Shown here in pieces: positions 8,928-18,239 of a stretch of DNA of 64,000 nucleotides (positions are counted from its first letter, which is position 1; the number at the start of each line of letters is the position of its first letter). The translations under genes and the position numbers were made by a program. Source of the stretch: Mucilaginibacter jinjuensis (GTDB taxonomy: Bacteria; Bacteroidota; Bacteroidia; Sphingobacteriales; Sphingobacteriaceae). The stretch spans positions 868,001 to 932,000 of the forward strand of contig NZ_CP117167.1 of assembly GCF_028596025.1 (NCBI RefSeq). Direction: 5' to 3'. The notes beneath the pieces are model-generated. The model did not search any database, was not told the DNA's origin, and was given only the letters and a program-made list of their open reading frames with translations.

Positions 8928-10115
8928 ATGAACTATAAACATCTGATTTTTACTACCGGTTTAGCCCTGGCCTCGATTGGTGTGTTTGCGCAGGATAACC
9001 TGGTTAATTCTTTAAAAAATAACCAAACTGCTACAAGTAAAGAGAAATTTAAATTTACTGAAGTTATTAATATCGAAAATACTTCGATTAAAAACCAGGG
9101 ATCATCTGGTACCTGCTGGAGTTACTCAACCACTTCATTCCTGGAGTCTGAAATGATTAAGGCCGGTAAAAAGCCGGTTAACCTGTCTGAGTTATATACC
9201 GCCCGTTGTGCTTATGTAGAAAAAGGTATTAACTATGTGCGCATGCACGGCTCGCTTTCATTAGGTGATGGCGGCGAACTGCACGACGTAATTAACATGT
9301 ACCGCAAATATGGCGCAGTGCCTTACGAGCAATACACCGGCTTAAATTACGGTACTAACATTAACAAACTAGGCGAAATGGGCGCTATGACAGAAGGTTT
9401 ATTAAAAGCCGTAGTGCAAAACCCTAACGGTAAGCTTTCGCCAAACTGGCTTGCTGCTTATACCTCAACACTGGATAGCTATTTAGGTAAAGTGCCAGAG
9501 AGCTTTGAGTACAACGGTAAAAAATACACCCCGCAAACTTTTGCACAGCAGGTAGTAGGTTTAAACCCGGATGATTACGTTGAGTTTTCATCATTCACAG
9601 ATCATCCTTATTACAAAAAGTTTACGCTGCTGGTTCCTGATAACTGGTCGTACGACCAGGTTTATAACCTGCAACTGGATGATGTTACCACCGTAATTGA
9701 TAACGCACTGAAAAACGGTTACACCGTAGCCTGGGCTACAGATGTAAGTGAGAAAAGCTTTAGCTGGGTAAATGGCGTGGCTTATGTACCCGAGGTGCCT
9801 TACGAGGTAATGACCGCAGAGCAGAAAAAAGAAATGTTTGACGGCCCTAAACCGGAAATGACCATTACACCAGAAGTTCGCCAAAAAGCATTTGATGATT
9901 ACAGTACCACCGATGACCACGGTATGCACATTGTAGGTTTAGCTAAAGACCAAAACGGCAAAGAGTACTACATCGTTAAAAACTCATGGGGCGTAACTAA
10001 CGATTACAAAGGATACCTGTATGTCACTAAAGCATTTGTACGTTACAAAACCACCGCTTTGTTGCTAAACAAAAAAGCTTTACCTGCAGATATTATTAAG
10101 AAGACAGGGATATAA
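8928..10115 (+). CDS. secreted C1B cysteine peptidase, bleomycin-hydrolase type
   Basis: The 395-residue precursor has a signal peptide ending at GVFAQ. The papain-type triad is visible: C63 in SSGTCWSYSTT, H334 in HGMHIVGLA and N352 in YIVKNSWG, with oxyanion Q57. Spacing between Cys and His (about 270 residues) matches the bleomycin hydrolase/aminopeptidase C branch (C1B) rather than short papains. Most characterised C1B enzymes are cytosolic aminopeptidases, so an exported one fits the Bacteroidota version used on external peptides. It ends in front of a strong terminator and appears to be a single-gene unit. Confidence 0.88.
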   Translation: MNYKHLIFTTGLALASIGVFAQDNLVNSLKNNQTATSKEKFKFTEVINIENTSIKNQGSSGTCWSYSTTSFLESEMIKAGKKPVNLSELYTARCAYVEKGINYVRMHGSLSLGDGGELHDVINMYRKYGAVPYEQYTGLNYGTNINKLGEMGAMTEGLLKAVVQNPNGKLSPNWLAAYTSTLDSYLGKVPESFEYNGKKYTPQTFAQQVVGLNPDDYVEFSSFTDHPYYKKFTLLVPDNWSYDQVYNLQLDDVTTVIDNALKNGYTVAWATDVSEKSFSWVNGVAYVPEVPYEVMTAEQKKEMFDGPKPEMTITPEVRQKAFDDYSTTDDHGMHIVGLAKDQNGKEYYIVKNSWGVTNDYKGYLYVTKAFVRYKTTALLLNKKALPADIIKKTGI

Positions 10116-10132
10116 CATTGACCTGATATATG

Positions 10133-10164
10133 AAAGCCCGGCAGAGAATCTGCCGGGCTTTTTT
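10133..10164 (+). terminator. rho-independent terminator after the C1 peptidase
   Basis: A perfect 13-bp stem (10133-10145 with 10149-10161) has a GAA loop and a T run. It begins 17 bases after the peptidase stop codon. Confidence 0.9.
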
Positions 10165-10173
10165 GTTACTTCA

Positions 10174-10271
10174 CGTCATGTCGAACTTGTTTCGGCACCC
10201 CATAGGACAGGTCTAAAATCATGCATCCGCCTACTTAGCATGTGGGGTGCTGAAACAAGTTCAGCATGACG
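10174..10271. repeat. palindromic repeat, type GTCATG...GGCACCCCA
   Basis: Two 29-base arms (10174-10202 and 10243-10271) are inverted copies with three mismatches around a 40-base loop. The same left arm recurs at about 39757-39784. This is a REP/MITE-like element placed between a terminator and a convergent gene. Confidence 0.85.
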
Positions 10272-10280
10272 ATGGGGGAA

Positions 10281-10967
10281 TTACTTTTTCAGCAACACAT
10301 TCACACACAACTGCTGCCTTATAGTAAAGCCCATGCTTTTATAAACCTCAATAGCACGGGTGTTATCGGTGCGCACATGTAAAAACGGGGTTTTGCCCAA
10401 CGCTACAATTTGCTTAATGGTATGTAATATCAGGGCGCGGGCATAGCCCTTACCTAAGTGGTCAGGGTGGGTGCAAACGGCGCTTACTTCCATGTAATCA
10501 CCAACATGCAGGCGCTGGCCGGCCATGGCAACTAATTGTCCATCATTAAAAATACCAAAGTAATCACCGAACTCAATGGTGCGCTCTTCGAACGGACCGG
10601 GGTTGGTGAGTTTAGTAAGGCTCAGCATTTGCGGTACATCGGCAACGGTTAGGGGTACAATTTCGTTATGGCTATTATCGGAGACCGCAACCTGATCGCC
10701 CATCATCTGATACACTGCCGATTGATGAACAACTTCCCACGGCGAAAGGCTGTCCGATTGTTGGGCCGTGATGAAAACTACTACGCGCCCATTTGGAAGC
10801 AGGTCATATAAAGCAGTTATTAACGTTGGATTAAAATCGCGTGTGCCGGCAAAAGGTGAAACTTCTTTAGGGAAATATTTTACATCATCTGTGCCGCTGG
10901 CAAAATGTTTATTGCCGCTTAGCAGAGCGTTATATAAAGGATTATCGAGTACGTGGTTCATCACCAC
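10281..10967 (-). CDS. GNAT family N-acetyltransferase
   Basis: The 228-residue protein has its GNAT fold in the C-terminal half (about 105-226). The acetyl-CoA loop is in VCTHPDHLGKGYARAL and the last conserved strand in HVRTDNTRAIEVYKSMGF, which is closest to the FR47-like group. The N-terminal ~100 residues are a less conserved substrate-side domain. The acceptor is unknown. Start at 10967 or two codons later (10961) is equally possible. It is a single gene facing the C1 peptidase. Confidence 0.82.
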   Translation of the reverse strand: MVMNHVLDNPLYNALLSGNKHFASGTDDVKYFPKEVSPFAGTRDFNPTLITALYDLLPNGRVVVFITAQQSDSLSPWEVVHQSAVYQMMGDQVAVSDNSHNEIVPLTVADVPQMLSLTKLTNPGPFEERTIEFGDYFGIFNDGQLVAMAGQRLHVGDYMEVSAVCTHPDHLGKGYARALILHTIKQIVALGKTPFLHVRTDNTRAIEVYKSMGFTIRQQLCVNVLLKK

Positions 10968-11018
10968 AAATAAACAAATTATAAGTATGGCGATTAAGGA
11001 CTGATTTAATCTTGACGG

Positions 11019-11903
11019 TTAAATGATGGCAGTTGCCTCGGCTGTATTTTGATACATATCAATAAATGCTTTAACTGCCCGTGATTGCGGGATGTTTTTG
11101 CGGTACACCAGCATTACATTCATAATTCCCAGTTCTTTGGTAATAGTAAAGGTGTTGAGCTTACGGCCGGCGTAGTATTCACTGATTATTTCGGCAGGTA
11201 AAATGCTGATGCCTTGCCCTGCTTCTACAAAATTGATAATACCTTCTATCGAGTTCAATATCGTGCGTTTATACTGCGTAATCCCTTTTGATCCCAGCCA
11301 CGATTCGAGCCTTGCCCTGAATACACAACCCTGATCAAACACCACAATTTTTACCGGGTCGTGCTTTAGCACATCGGTCAGTTTAGGTGTTTGGGCCGAA
11401 GTTAAGATCACCAGTTGCTCTTCTTTAACATGTATCGATTCCAGTTCGGGGTTAACAACCGGTGCAGATATAAAGGCAGCATCCAGTTTATAATTCAATA
11501 CATCATTAAGCAATTCGTGGCGCATGGCCGATTTAAACTCCAGTTCAATATCGGGGTAAAGCTCTCCAAATCGGTTTAAAATATGAGGCACCCTCAACGC
11601 CATGGTGGTATCAATGCAACCAATTTTAACGTGGCCCACAACCTGGTCGGCATTTTTAATTTCTTTCTTGGCTTCATCAATCAGGTGGCTTACCTGCTTG
11701 CAGTACTGCATTAAGGTTTCGCCGGCCGAGGTTAGCGTTACTTTGCGCGAGGTACGGGTAAACAGCTCGGCACCAAATTCTTCTTCCAGGTTTTTAATGC
11801 GCGCCGTTACGTTTGATTGTACGGTGAACATCGCCTCTGCCGCTTTGGTGAAACTTCCATTTGCTGCTACAGCTTCAAATATTTTAAAATCGTTGGTATT
11901 CAT
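11019..11903 (-). CDS. LysR-type transcriptional regulator
   Basis: The 294-residue protein has the LysR layout: an N-terminal winged helix-turn-helix (about 1-60, with GSFTKAAEAMFTVQSNVTARI) and a two-part periplasmic-binding-like effector domain from about 88. It is divergent from an alpha/beta hydrolase gene 89 bp away, the usual arrangement for a LysR regulator and its target. An 8-bp inverted repeat overlaps its own start codon and could serve autoregulation. The effector molecule is unknown. Confidence 0.9.
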   Translation of the reverse strand: MNTNDFKIFEAVAANGSFTKAAEAMFTVQSNVTARIKNLEEEFGAELFTRTSRKVTLTSAGETLMQYCKQVSHLIDEAKKEIKNADQVVGHVKIGCIDTTMALRVPHILNRFGELYPDIELEFKSAMRHELLNDVLNYKLDAAFISAPVVNPELESIHVKEEQLVILTSAQTPKLTDVLKHDPVKIVVFDQGCVFRARLESWLGSKGITQYKRTILNSIEGIINFVEAGQGISILPAEIISEYYAGRKLNTFTITKELGIMNVMLVYRKNIPQSRAVKAFIDMYQNTAEATAII

Positions 11904-11924
11904 AAATCACTAAAAATGATTTAT
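11902..11924. promoter_or_regulatory. candidate LysR operator
   Basis: ATAAATCA (11902-11909) and TGATTTAT (11917-11924) form a perfect inverted repeat with a 7-base AT spacer. It overlaps the lysR-like start codon and lies in the divergent control region. LysR proteins bind such interrupted dyads, but binding here is inferred only from position and symmetry. Confidence 0.4.
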
Positions 11925-11965
11925 TGTATCTTTATTAATCATTTTTTATAATCAAATATCAACAT

Positions 11966-11973
11966 TAATTTTG
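11966..11973 (+). promoter_or_regulatory. Bacteroidota -7 box for the alpha/beta hydrolase gene
   Basis: TAATTTTG fits the sigma-ABfr -7 consensus TAnnTTTG exactly and lies 20 bases before the start codon at 11993. No clear -33 TTG was found, which would suit a promoter that needs the divergent LysR protein. Confidence 0.5.
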
Positions 11974-11992
11974 ATCTGTACAAATAGAATAA

Positions 11993-12970
11993 ATGAAAAC
12001 GATAAAACAATTAAGATTAAGCATGGTGGTAGCTATTGGGTTAATTACCAGTATGTCGCATGCGCAATCACATCAATCATTACAATCAAAAACTCAAATC
12101 ATGGAAACCAATCAAGTTCACTATCGTAACCTTAAGGTAAACGGGTTAAATGTGTTTTACAGGGAAGCCGGGCCTAAAGATGCGCCCACAGTTTTATTAC
12201 TGCACGGCTATCCAACATCGTCGCACATGTTTAGAAATTTGATCCCTATTTTAAGTAAACAGTATCATGTAATAGCTCCCGACCTGCCGGGGTACGGTTA
12301 TACCGATGCCCCCGATCATACACAATTTCAATATACATTTGATAACCTGGCGCACACTATGCAAGGCTTTATTGATGAGCTTGGCTTGAAACGTTTTGCC
12401 ATCTATGTTTTCGATTATGGAGCACCTACCGGTTATCGTTTGGCTTTGGCTAATCCCGAAAAAATTACCGGCATCATCTCTCAAAATGGTAATGCTTATG
12501 AAGAAGGCCTGAGCGATGCCTGGAGTGGGATGCAGAAATATTGGAAAGATCAATCAAAAGAAAACAGGGATGCTTTGAGGGAATTTGTGTTGGAGCACAT
12601 GACTAAGTTTCAATACTTCCACGGTGTGGCAGATACCTCGCTGATTGCCCCCGAAAGTTATACCATGGATCAACACTTTTTAGACCGCCCGGGTAATGTG
12701 GAAATCCAATTAGACCTAATGCTGGATTACAGAACCAATGTGGCTTTGTATCCTAAATTCCAGGCTTATTTCCGCGATCGCAAGCCGCCGATACTGGCTG
12801 TTTGGGGCAATAAAGATCCATTCTTTTTACCTGCCGGTGCCGAAGGCTACAAAAAAGATGATCCAAATGCAACCGTTAAATTTTATGATACCGGCCACTT
12901 CGCTTTAGAAACCCATGTGAATGAAATTGGGCAGGATATATTGAGTTTTTTGGCGAAACTGCCGAGATAA
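11993..12970 (+). CDS. exported alpha/beta hydrolase, haloalkane dehalogenase/epoxide hydrolase type
   Basis: The 325-residue precursor has a signal peptide ending at SHAQ. The fold shows the oxyanion motif LLHGYPTSSHMF (69-80), a nucleophile elbow whose key residue is aspartate (D141 in YVFDYGAPTG), D275 in WGNKDPFF and H302 in TGHFALE. An Asp nucleophile points to the haloalkane dehalogenase/epoxide hydrolase branch instead of Ser esterases. The natural substrate is unknown. The gene is divergent from the LysR regulator, its likely controller. Confidence 0.82.
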   Translation: MKTIKQLRLSMVVAIGLITSMSHAQSHQSLQSKTQIMETNQVHYRNLKVNGLNVFYREAGPKDAPTVLLLHGYPTSSHMFRNLIPILSKQYHVIAPDLPGYGYTDAPDHTQFQYTFDNLAHTMQGFIDELGLKRFAIYVFDYGAPTGYRLALANPEKITGIISQNGNAYEEGLSDAWSGMQKYWKDQSKENRDALREFVLEHMTKFQYFHGVADTSLIAPESYTMDQHFLDRPGNVEIQLDLMLDYRTNVALYPKFQAYFRDRKPPILAVWGNKDPFFLPAGAEGYKKDDPNATVKFYDTGHFALETHVNEIGQDILSFLAKLPR

Positions 12971-13057
12971 GGGAAAAGAGAATCAAGAATCGAGAGTCAG
13001 GAAACGGGACCACCATTGTTCTCTCGAAATATTCAACTTCGAATTTATTAAAAACGC

Positions 13058-13137
13058 TTGTCATTTCGACGATAGGAGAAATCTTCTGCGGCAGATAAGC
13101 AGACTGTAGAAGATCTCTCCTATCGTCGAGATGACAA
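13058..13137. repeat. palindromic repeat, type GTCATTTCGACGATAGGAG
   Basis: Arms of 30 bases (13058-13087 and 13108-13137) are inverted copies with two mismatches. The core resembles the widespread GTCATTTCGA family of short palindromes. It lies between the convergent hydrolase and SDR genes and is itself flanked by weaker inverted matches (near 12982 and 13180). Confidence 0.85.
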
Positions 13138-13195
13138 AGTATAAATGTATTTCAATGACGGTTGAGGGGTAAGTAAGTTGTTTCTTGACTCTCTC

Positions 13196-13990
13196 TTAAA
13201 CCGCTCCCTTCAACAAGCCACCCTCTGCACGGATAGCCGCGCCATTAGTTGCTGATGCTAATGGGCTCGATAAATATACTACCATATTAGCTACTTCATC
13301 AGTACTTAAAAAACGTTGGATGAGTGATGTTGGGCGCACGGTTTTAAAGAAATCATCCTCAACCTGTTTTTTGGTTTTCTGCTGATCTTTGGCAAGATTG
13401 TCTATAAAACCACCAACACCTTCGGATAGGGTAGGGCCGGGCAGTACCGAATTTACGGTTACATTGGTGCCTTTGGTCAGTTCGGCCAGGCCGCGGGCAA
13501 TGGCTATCTGGGCAGTTTTGGTCATGCCGTAATGGATCATTTCTTCGGGGATCTGGACGGCCGATTCGCTCGAGATAAAAATAATTCTGCCCCAGTTTTT
13601 TTTCAGCATTTTATCGAAATAGGCACGCGATAAACGGATGCCGCTTAGCACGTTGATCTCGTAAAACCTTAGCCAGTCTTCATCAGGTATATCACTAAAA
13701 GCCTTGGGCTCAAATATGGCTACATTATTAATTAAAATATCAACCTCGGGCACCTGAGCAATCAGGCTGGCTATTTCTTTGGGTTTGCTGAAATCGGCCA
13801 CTACACCGGTAACTGCTGTGTTGCCGGTTTCTTCAATAATTTGTTTAACGGCGGCATCAACACGCTGGCTGGTGCGGCCGTTAATTATTACAGTAGCGCC
13901 TTCGGCAGCAAACTGTTTGGCAGTGGCAAAGCCTATGCCTGCAGTAGAACCGCTTATAAGGACAGTTTTATTTTTCAATTGTAAATCCAT
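13196..13990 (-). CDS. SDR family oxidoreductase
   Basis: This is a 264-residue classical short-chain dehydrogenase. The cofactor loop is SGSTAGIG (13-20), the NNVA motif is at 88-91, the catalytic serine is S140 or S141, and Y154-x-x-x-K158 appears as YGMTK. The arginine-rich stretch after the second strand (NGRTSQR) suggests NADP(H). The substrate cannot be deduced. The gene is convergent with the alpha/beta hydrolase and has no operon partner. Confidence 0.88.
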   Translation of the reverse strand: MDLQLKNKTVLISGSTAGIGFATAKQFAAEGATVIINGRTSQRVDAAVKQIIEETGNTAVTGVVADFSKPKEIASLIAQVPEVDILINNVAIFEPKAFSDIPDEDWLRFYEINVLSGIRLSRAYFDKMLKKNWGRIIFISSESAVQIPEEMIHYGMTKTAQIAIARGLAELTKGTNVTVNSVLPGPTLSEGVGGFIDNLAKDQQKTKKQVEDDFFKTVRPTSLIQRFLSTDEVANMVVYLSSPLASATNGAAIRAEGGLLKGAV

Positions 13991-14082
13991 AGTAATAATG
14001 TTTTGATTGATACTAAACTAAACCATCGGGCTAATTATAGTTTGGAGAATAATAAAACATGTAATTGAACTGACAATAAGCT

Positions 14083-14562
14083 TTACTTATTTGTCATTTT
14101 TGATCTAAGCAGGGAGATATGGAATACGTAAGTAATAATCATCCCGATAATACAACCACAAAGCACACCACCAGCCCGTTCTAAAGCCACATCCCAAAAA
14201 TATTGGCCGGGCTGATGCATGGTTATAATTAACAAGGCAACACCGGCCGAGCGGGTGGCCGTTTGTAATTTTAACAGTTCGCAGGCCACTATTGCTATCG
14301 TAATGCCCAGGCAAATCATGAATAAGTTAATGGGGTGAATATAAAATAGCGTTAGCCCAATGGCTGCGCCTATTAAATTGGCTATGATGCGGTTAGTGGC
14401 CAAATTCATGGCATCTTTTTCGTCAGGCGCCAGAACCAGTATAATGGAGATTAGGCACCATGCACCCAACGTGGGAAATAGCCGGTATAAATAAAAACCA
14501 ATGGCAGTGCCTATTAAGCATTTAATAATATAGCGTAGTAAGTTGTTGTATTTAAAAGCCAA
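14083..14562 (-). CDS. FUSC/ArAE-like small membrane protein
   Basis: The 159-residue protein has four membrane helices (roughly 10-25, 32-46, 60-90 and 128-150). The pattern RIIANLIGAAIGL and the GGVLCGCIIGMII segment resemble the membrane half of aromatic-acid exporter/fusaric-acid-resistance proteins (FUSC). It lacks the soluble half found in full-size pumps, so it may be a paired or regulatory form. The frame starts with TTG at 14562; no in-frame ATG gives an intact first helix, so TTG is the best start visible. Confidence 0.62.
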   Translation of the reverse strand: MAFKYNNLLRYIIKCLIGTAIGFYLYRLFPTLGAWCLISIILVLAPDEKDAMNLATNRIIANLIGAAIGLTLFYIHPINLFMICLGITIAIVACELLKLQTATRSAGVALLIITMHQPGQYFWDVALERAGGVLCGCIIGMIITYVFHISLLRSKMTNK

Positions 14563-14772
14563 TGCCTGCTGTTTTAATTAATGCTACGTTATAAAGTTAA
14601 TGGAAATTGTTTTGTTTGATAGTTGGCAATGGCAGAATAACAAAACAACAACTTGCGATATATTTTGACGGATACATATAGAATACCCCTTATTACCCGT
14701 TAATAAGCTTTAGTGCAACCTATTTCTCATCATGCATTCTGTTAAATGTTTTTAAGAACCCAATTAAATACA

Positions 14773-15432
14773 ATGTTTACAGTTAATTGTAAACATTTAT
14801 TGCTACTAAGCTGCTTTGCCCTATCCTGGTTAAATACGCCTGCCCAAAAGCCTGCCCATCCTGTTAAACCCACAAATAGTAATACTGCAATTGGCGATTC
14901 GGCATCATCCCAAATATTTATCCTGAAGAATGGGGTTAATGAGATTGATCATCCAAATGCAGACCATAACCCACGCAAGGCATGGGTAAGGTCGGCCATT
15001 ATTCCGGGATGGGGGCAGATCTACAACAAGCAATACTGGAAAGTGCCCTTAATATACGCAGGTTTCGCATTGTTGGGCAGGGCGATAGTGGTAAACAACA
15101 ACGACTATAATTTATACGTGAACGAGGCTTTTGCCCGCAGAGATGGTAAAAAGGGTAATCCTGTTTTTAAAGGTAATTCAGCCTCGGCTAACGATTTTTT
15201 TCAATACGCCAGTAACAGCAATCGTAACGTGCAGATCAGCATATTCGGTATCATCGGTGTTTGGGGGCTTAATTGTATCGATGCCTATATCAGCGCTAAG
15301 TTTATTCATTCTTATTCAGTTGATAATAACCTAAGTTTCAGGCTTGGTACCGATGTAATATCACAACCTATGTACGCAGTAAATACTACGCCTTACCCGG
15401 TGCCTGCGTTGAAGTTAAGTATGGGTTTTTGA
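14773..15432 (+). CDS. DUF5683 membrane protein
   Basis: The 219-residue product starts at ATG 14773 with a signal-like helix (to about 25, ending NTPAQ). The DUF5683 signature PGWGQIYNKQYWKVPLIY lies near residue 80-100, followed by a hydrophobic helix and, farther on, a second one (VQISIFGIIGVWGLNCIDAY). This family is widespread in Bacteroidota and often sits near parABS or peptidoglycan genes; its role is unknown. An in-frame ATG nine codons upstream is less convincing as a signal-peptide start. Confidence 0.75.
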   Translation: MFTVNCKHLLLLSCFALSWLNTPAQKPAHPVKPTNSNTAIGDSASSQIFILKNGVNEIDHPNADHNPRKAWVRSAIIPGWGQIYNKQYWKVPLIYAGFALLGRAIVVNNNDYNLYVNEAFARRDGKKGNPVFKGNSASANDFFQYASNSNRNVQISIFGIIGVWGLNCIDAYISAKFIHSYSVDNNLSFRLGTDVISQPMYAVNTTPYPVPALKLSMGF

Positions 15433-15442
15433 AAGACAAATT

Positions 15443-15468
15443 AGAGACACAAGGTATTGTGTCTCTAC
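15443..15468. repeat. short palindrome AGAGACACAA/TTGTGTCTCT
   Basis: Ten-base perfect arms around a GGTA loop lie just downstream of the DUF5683 stop codon. A related half copy (TTTGTGTCGCC) follows near 15540. This looks like a small REP-type element rather than a terminator, because a separate T-tailed hairpin follows it. Confidence 0.6.
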
Positions 15469-15477
15469 AGAGGAAAA

Positions 15478-15512
15478 CAAGAAAGGGGTGATTATTGATC
15501 ACCCCTTTCTTG
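15478..15512. terminator. hairpin terminator between convergent genes
   Basis: A perfect 15-bp stem (15478-15492 with 15498-15512) has a 5-base loop. It sits between the convergent DUF5683 and DPP-IV-type genes. Confidence 0.75.
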
Positions 15513-15561
15513 TTAATATTTCCGTAGCGGCACAATACTTTGTGTCGCCTTGTGTTTTAAT

Positions 15562-17919
15562 TTATCTGCCTCGCTGCTCTTCACCATTCCGCGGATCGGG
15601 TTTGGTTTTCAGCAGGTAATCATAAGGAGGCTCAACACCCATCAGGTTTTTCACAAAATAATCCCAGCGACGGCGCATCATATACGGGCCGTAGGTGCCG
15701 TAACCATGCGGGCTGTTAGGGAATATTACCAGGTCGAAGCTTTTGTTGGCTTTTTCCAGTGCTTCGGCTACCAATAAGGTGTTTTGCGGAGGCACGTTAT
15801 TATCCATTAAACCGTGGGCCAGCATCAGTTTACCTTTCAGGTTTTTAGCGTAGTTCTGGTTGGCTTGTGCTTCGTAGTTTGATACACCATCGGCATTGTT
15901 AATCAGCAGGCCATCATAACGTTCGCCCCAATCGTCCTCGTAGTTACGGTTATCGTGGTTGCCCGATTCTGAGATACCAACCTTAAAAAAATCAGGGTAG
16001 CGAAACATGGCAGTAGCGGTAGCAAAACCACCACCCGAATGGCCCCAGATACCCACACGTGTGGTATCCATATAGCCATATTTAGCGGCCAGTTGTTTAA
16101 TACCGGTGATTTGGTCCGGGATCGTATTTTCGGCCATGTTACCATAGCTCATATCGTGGAATGCTTTTGAGCGCCATGGGTTGCTTGTGCCTTCTAATAC
16201 CACAACCACAAAACCTAATTCGGCCAAAGCCTGGTTATCGCCGCGTGCTGATGCAAACGACCAGCTACCCACGCTACCGCCTTGCGGACCGGGATATATA
16301 TAGTCGATAACCGGGTATTTCTTATTTGGATCGAGGTGTGTTGGCGTAAACATTAAGCCGTAAAGATCGGTCTTGCCGTCGTGCGCTTTAATGCTGAAAG
16401 GCATAACCGGTTTCCAGCCAGTGGCTACCAGGCGGCTAATGTCTTGCTTTTCTAAAGTGCTGATCAATTTGCCGTCAATGGTGCGCAATACGCTAACCGC
16501 AGGTACATCCGGTTTAGAGTAGCTATCAACAAAATAATTACCTGATGGTGATAAGGTAACCTGGTGATTACCTTCTTCAGGGGTTAAGGTTGTAATTTTT
16601 TTACCATCAAAGCTCGCTTTGCAAAGCTGGGTAAAATATGGGTTTACAGCCTCGCGGCCGTCTGCCAAAAAGTATACTTCGCGTTTTTTCTCATCAACTT
16701 TAAGTAGTTTGGTAATCATCCAATCGCCTTTGGTGATCTGGTTTTTAAGCTTGCCGGTTTTGGCATCGTATAAATACAGGTGCCCCCAGTTGTCGCGTTC
16801 AGAATACCAGATAATTTCATTGCTTTTGGCCAGGTAACGCCAGTTAACACCACCCTGGCCAGATTCAAACTGTGTGGACACGGTTTCTTCGAACACTTCG
16901 CGCACTGCACCGGTTGCAGCATCGGCAATGCGGACTTTCTCCTGCTTATGATCGCGTGAGGTTGATACAAAAGCCAGTTGTGTGGCATCGGTATTCCAAT
17001 CCACATCGTTTAAAACACCGCCGCTCGAAATATCATCGCTCAAAGTACTTCTATGCGGATCGGCCGGAACCTGTAACTCAATTACCTTCGGCTCATCAAC
17101 ATTAATAATAACACGTTTAATGGTGGCAATTTCTTTATCGCCCGGTAGCGGATATTTCCATGCTTTAAGGGTTGGGTGGCCTACGTTAGTAGTCACCAAA
17201 TACATGTCGCCAACGTTACGCTCATCTTGTTTAAAAGTGGCAATCTTCTTAGAATCCGGCGACCATAACAGTATCGCCGCATCGCTTGATTGCCAGCCCG
17301 CATTATCAGTAGCGTAACCGAAGTTTTTAATACCATCTGTAGTTAATTGCGTTTGTTTGTTGGTGACTATATCGCGTACCCAAAGGTTATAATCTTTAAT
17401 AAAGGCTGCTTTCTTTCCATCGGGAGATAATGATTCAGGCGTTTTGCCTCTGCCGCTACGGCCACCGCCTGCGTTTGCCAGTTTTGAGCTATCTGCGGTA
17501 ACTGTGCCGCTTTGTGTATCATATTTCCATTGCTTGCCATTTGCTGTAAAAACAAATGATTTCCCGTCTGCCGCGTAAGTAACGGTTTGGAATGGCAGCA
17601 GGTTAGCTGTATATTTTTTACCACTTGCTGCCGATAATGCGTCGGCCAGTTTTTGTTGATCAAATGCTGCAGTGCGGCTGCCATTTGCCGGGTTTATTAA
17701 TATAAATTCGCTGCCTTGTGTGGTTAAATTGCGGTACCAGAATTTATCGCCGGGCAACCAGTTAGGGCGCACCGGGCCGTTGTTAACCAAAGGTTCGGTG
17801 TTGTAAGTAAGCATGCTTTCGGCACGCGCATAGTCTGCGGCCGTTAACGGGGCTCCCTGCTGGGCATGTGCCGTTAATACTACTGCCGATGAGAGGGCAG
17901 CCAATAAAAATTTATTCAT
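15562..17919 (-). CDS. S9 family dipeptidyl/prolyl peptidase (DPP-IV type)
   Basis: From ATG at 17919 the precursor has 785 residues with a signal peptide ending TAHAQ. The first ~500 residues form the beta-propeller (DPPIV_N), and the last ~260 the alpha/beta hydrolase catalytic domain. The triad is S628 in WGHSGGGF, D706 in HGLMDNNVPP and H738 in PNSPHGYG. Such enzymes cut dipeptides or tripeptides ending in proline or alanine from exported or imported peptides in the periplasm. A start five codons upstream (17934) is possible but would lengthen the signal sequence with polar residues. Confidence 0.92.
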   Translation of the reverse strand: MNKFLLAALSSAVVLTAHAQQGAPLTAADYARAESMLTYNTEPLVNNGPVRPNWLPGDKFWYRNLTTQGSEFILINPANGSRTAAFDQQKLADALSAASGKKYTANLLPFQTVTYAADGKSFVFTANGKQWKYDTQSGTVTADSSKLANAGGGRSGRGKTPESLSPDGKKAAFIKDYNLWVRDIVTNKQTQLTTDGIKNFGYATDNAGWQSSDAAILLWSPDSKKIATFKQDERNVGDMYLVTTNVGHPTLKAWKYPLPGDKEIATIKRVIINVDEPKVIELQVPADPHRSTLSDDISSGGVLNDVDWNTDATQLAFVSTSRDHKQEKVRIADAATGAVREVFEETVSTQFESGQGGVNWRYLAKSNEIIWYSERDNWGHLYLYDAKTGKLKNQITKGDWMITKLLKVDEKKREVYFLADGREAVNPYFTQLCKASFDGKKITTLTPEEGNHQVTLSPSGNYFVDSYSKPDVPAVSVLRTIDGKLISTLEKQDISRLVATGWKPVMPFSIKAHDGKTDLYGLMFTPTHLDPNKKYPVIDYIYPGPQGGSVGSWSFASARGDNQALAELGFVVVVLEGTSNPWRSKAFHDMSYGNMAENTIPDQITGIKQLAAKYGYMDTTRVGIWGHSGGGFATATAMFRYPDFFKVGISESGNHDNRNYEDDWGERYDGLLINNADGVSNYEAQANQNYAKNLKGKLMLAHGLMDNNVPPQNTLLVAEALEKANKSFDLVIFPNSPHGYGTYGPYMMRRRWDYFVKNLMGVEPPYDYLLKTKPDPRNGEEQRGR

Positions 17920-18074
17920 CGTTGAAAAGTTCAATCTGTTTAAAAGCTAATGAGGCTATGCAAATTAACGTTTTTCAATTATAAATATATTATGGCGAAC
18001 TGGCCGAAAGCGGGAGTGGTATTTTATAAAGTTGTTACAAGAGGTTGTACGTTATACGCGGGACGTTTTACGTT

Positions 18075-18233
18075 TACCGCCAGATTAAGCTACCTACCGC
18101 CAGATTAAGCGTCCACGCTTAATCTATCATTTTAACAGGAGCGTCCACGCTCCTGTTAAAATGATAAATATAATTTCTGTCTGGAGCATGGACGCTCCCT
18201 TAAAGATTTGTTTCAAGCGCGGACGCCTGAAAC
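18075..18233. repeat. cluster of GCG-loop-CGC palindromes
   Basis: The 305-bp gap between the peptidase and DinB genes holds no gene. It contains a 16-base direct repeat (18075-18090 and 18095-18110), then four hairpins with the same architecture: 18102-18125 (10-bp perfect stem, loop TCCA), 18126-18165 (18-bp perfect stem, loop TCCA), 18183-18198 (imperfect, loop TGGA) and 18210-18233 (10-bp stem, one mismatch, loop CGGA). Only the GCG/CGC base next to the loop is shared; the outer stems differ. Confidence 0.85.
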
Positions 18234-18239
18234 GGCGAA

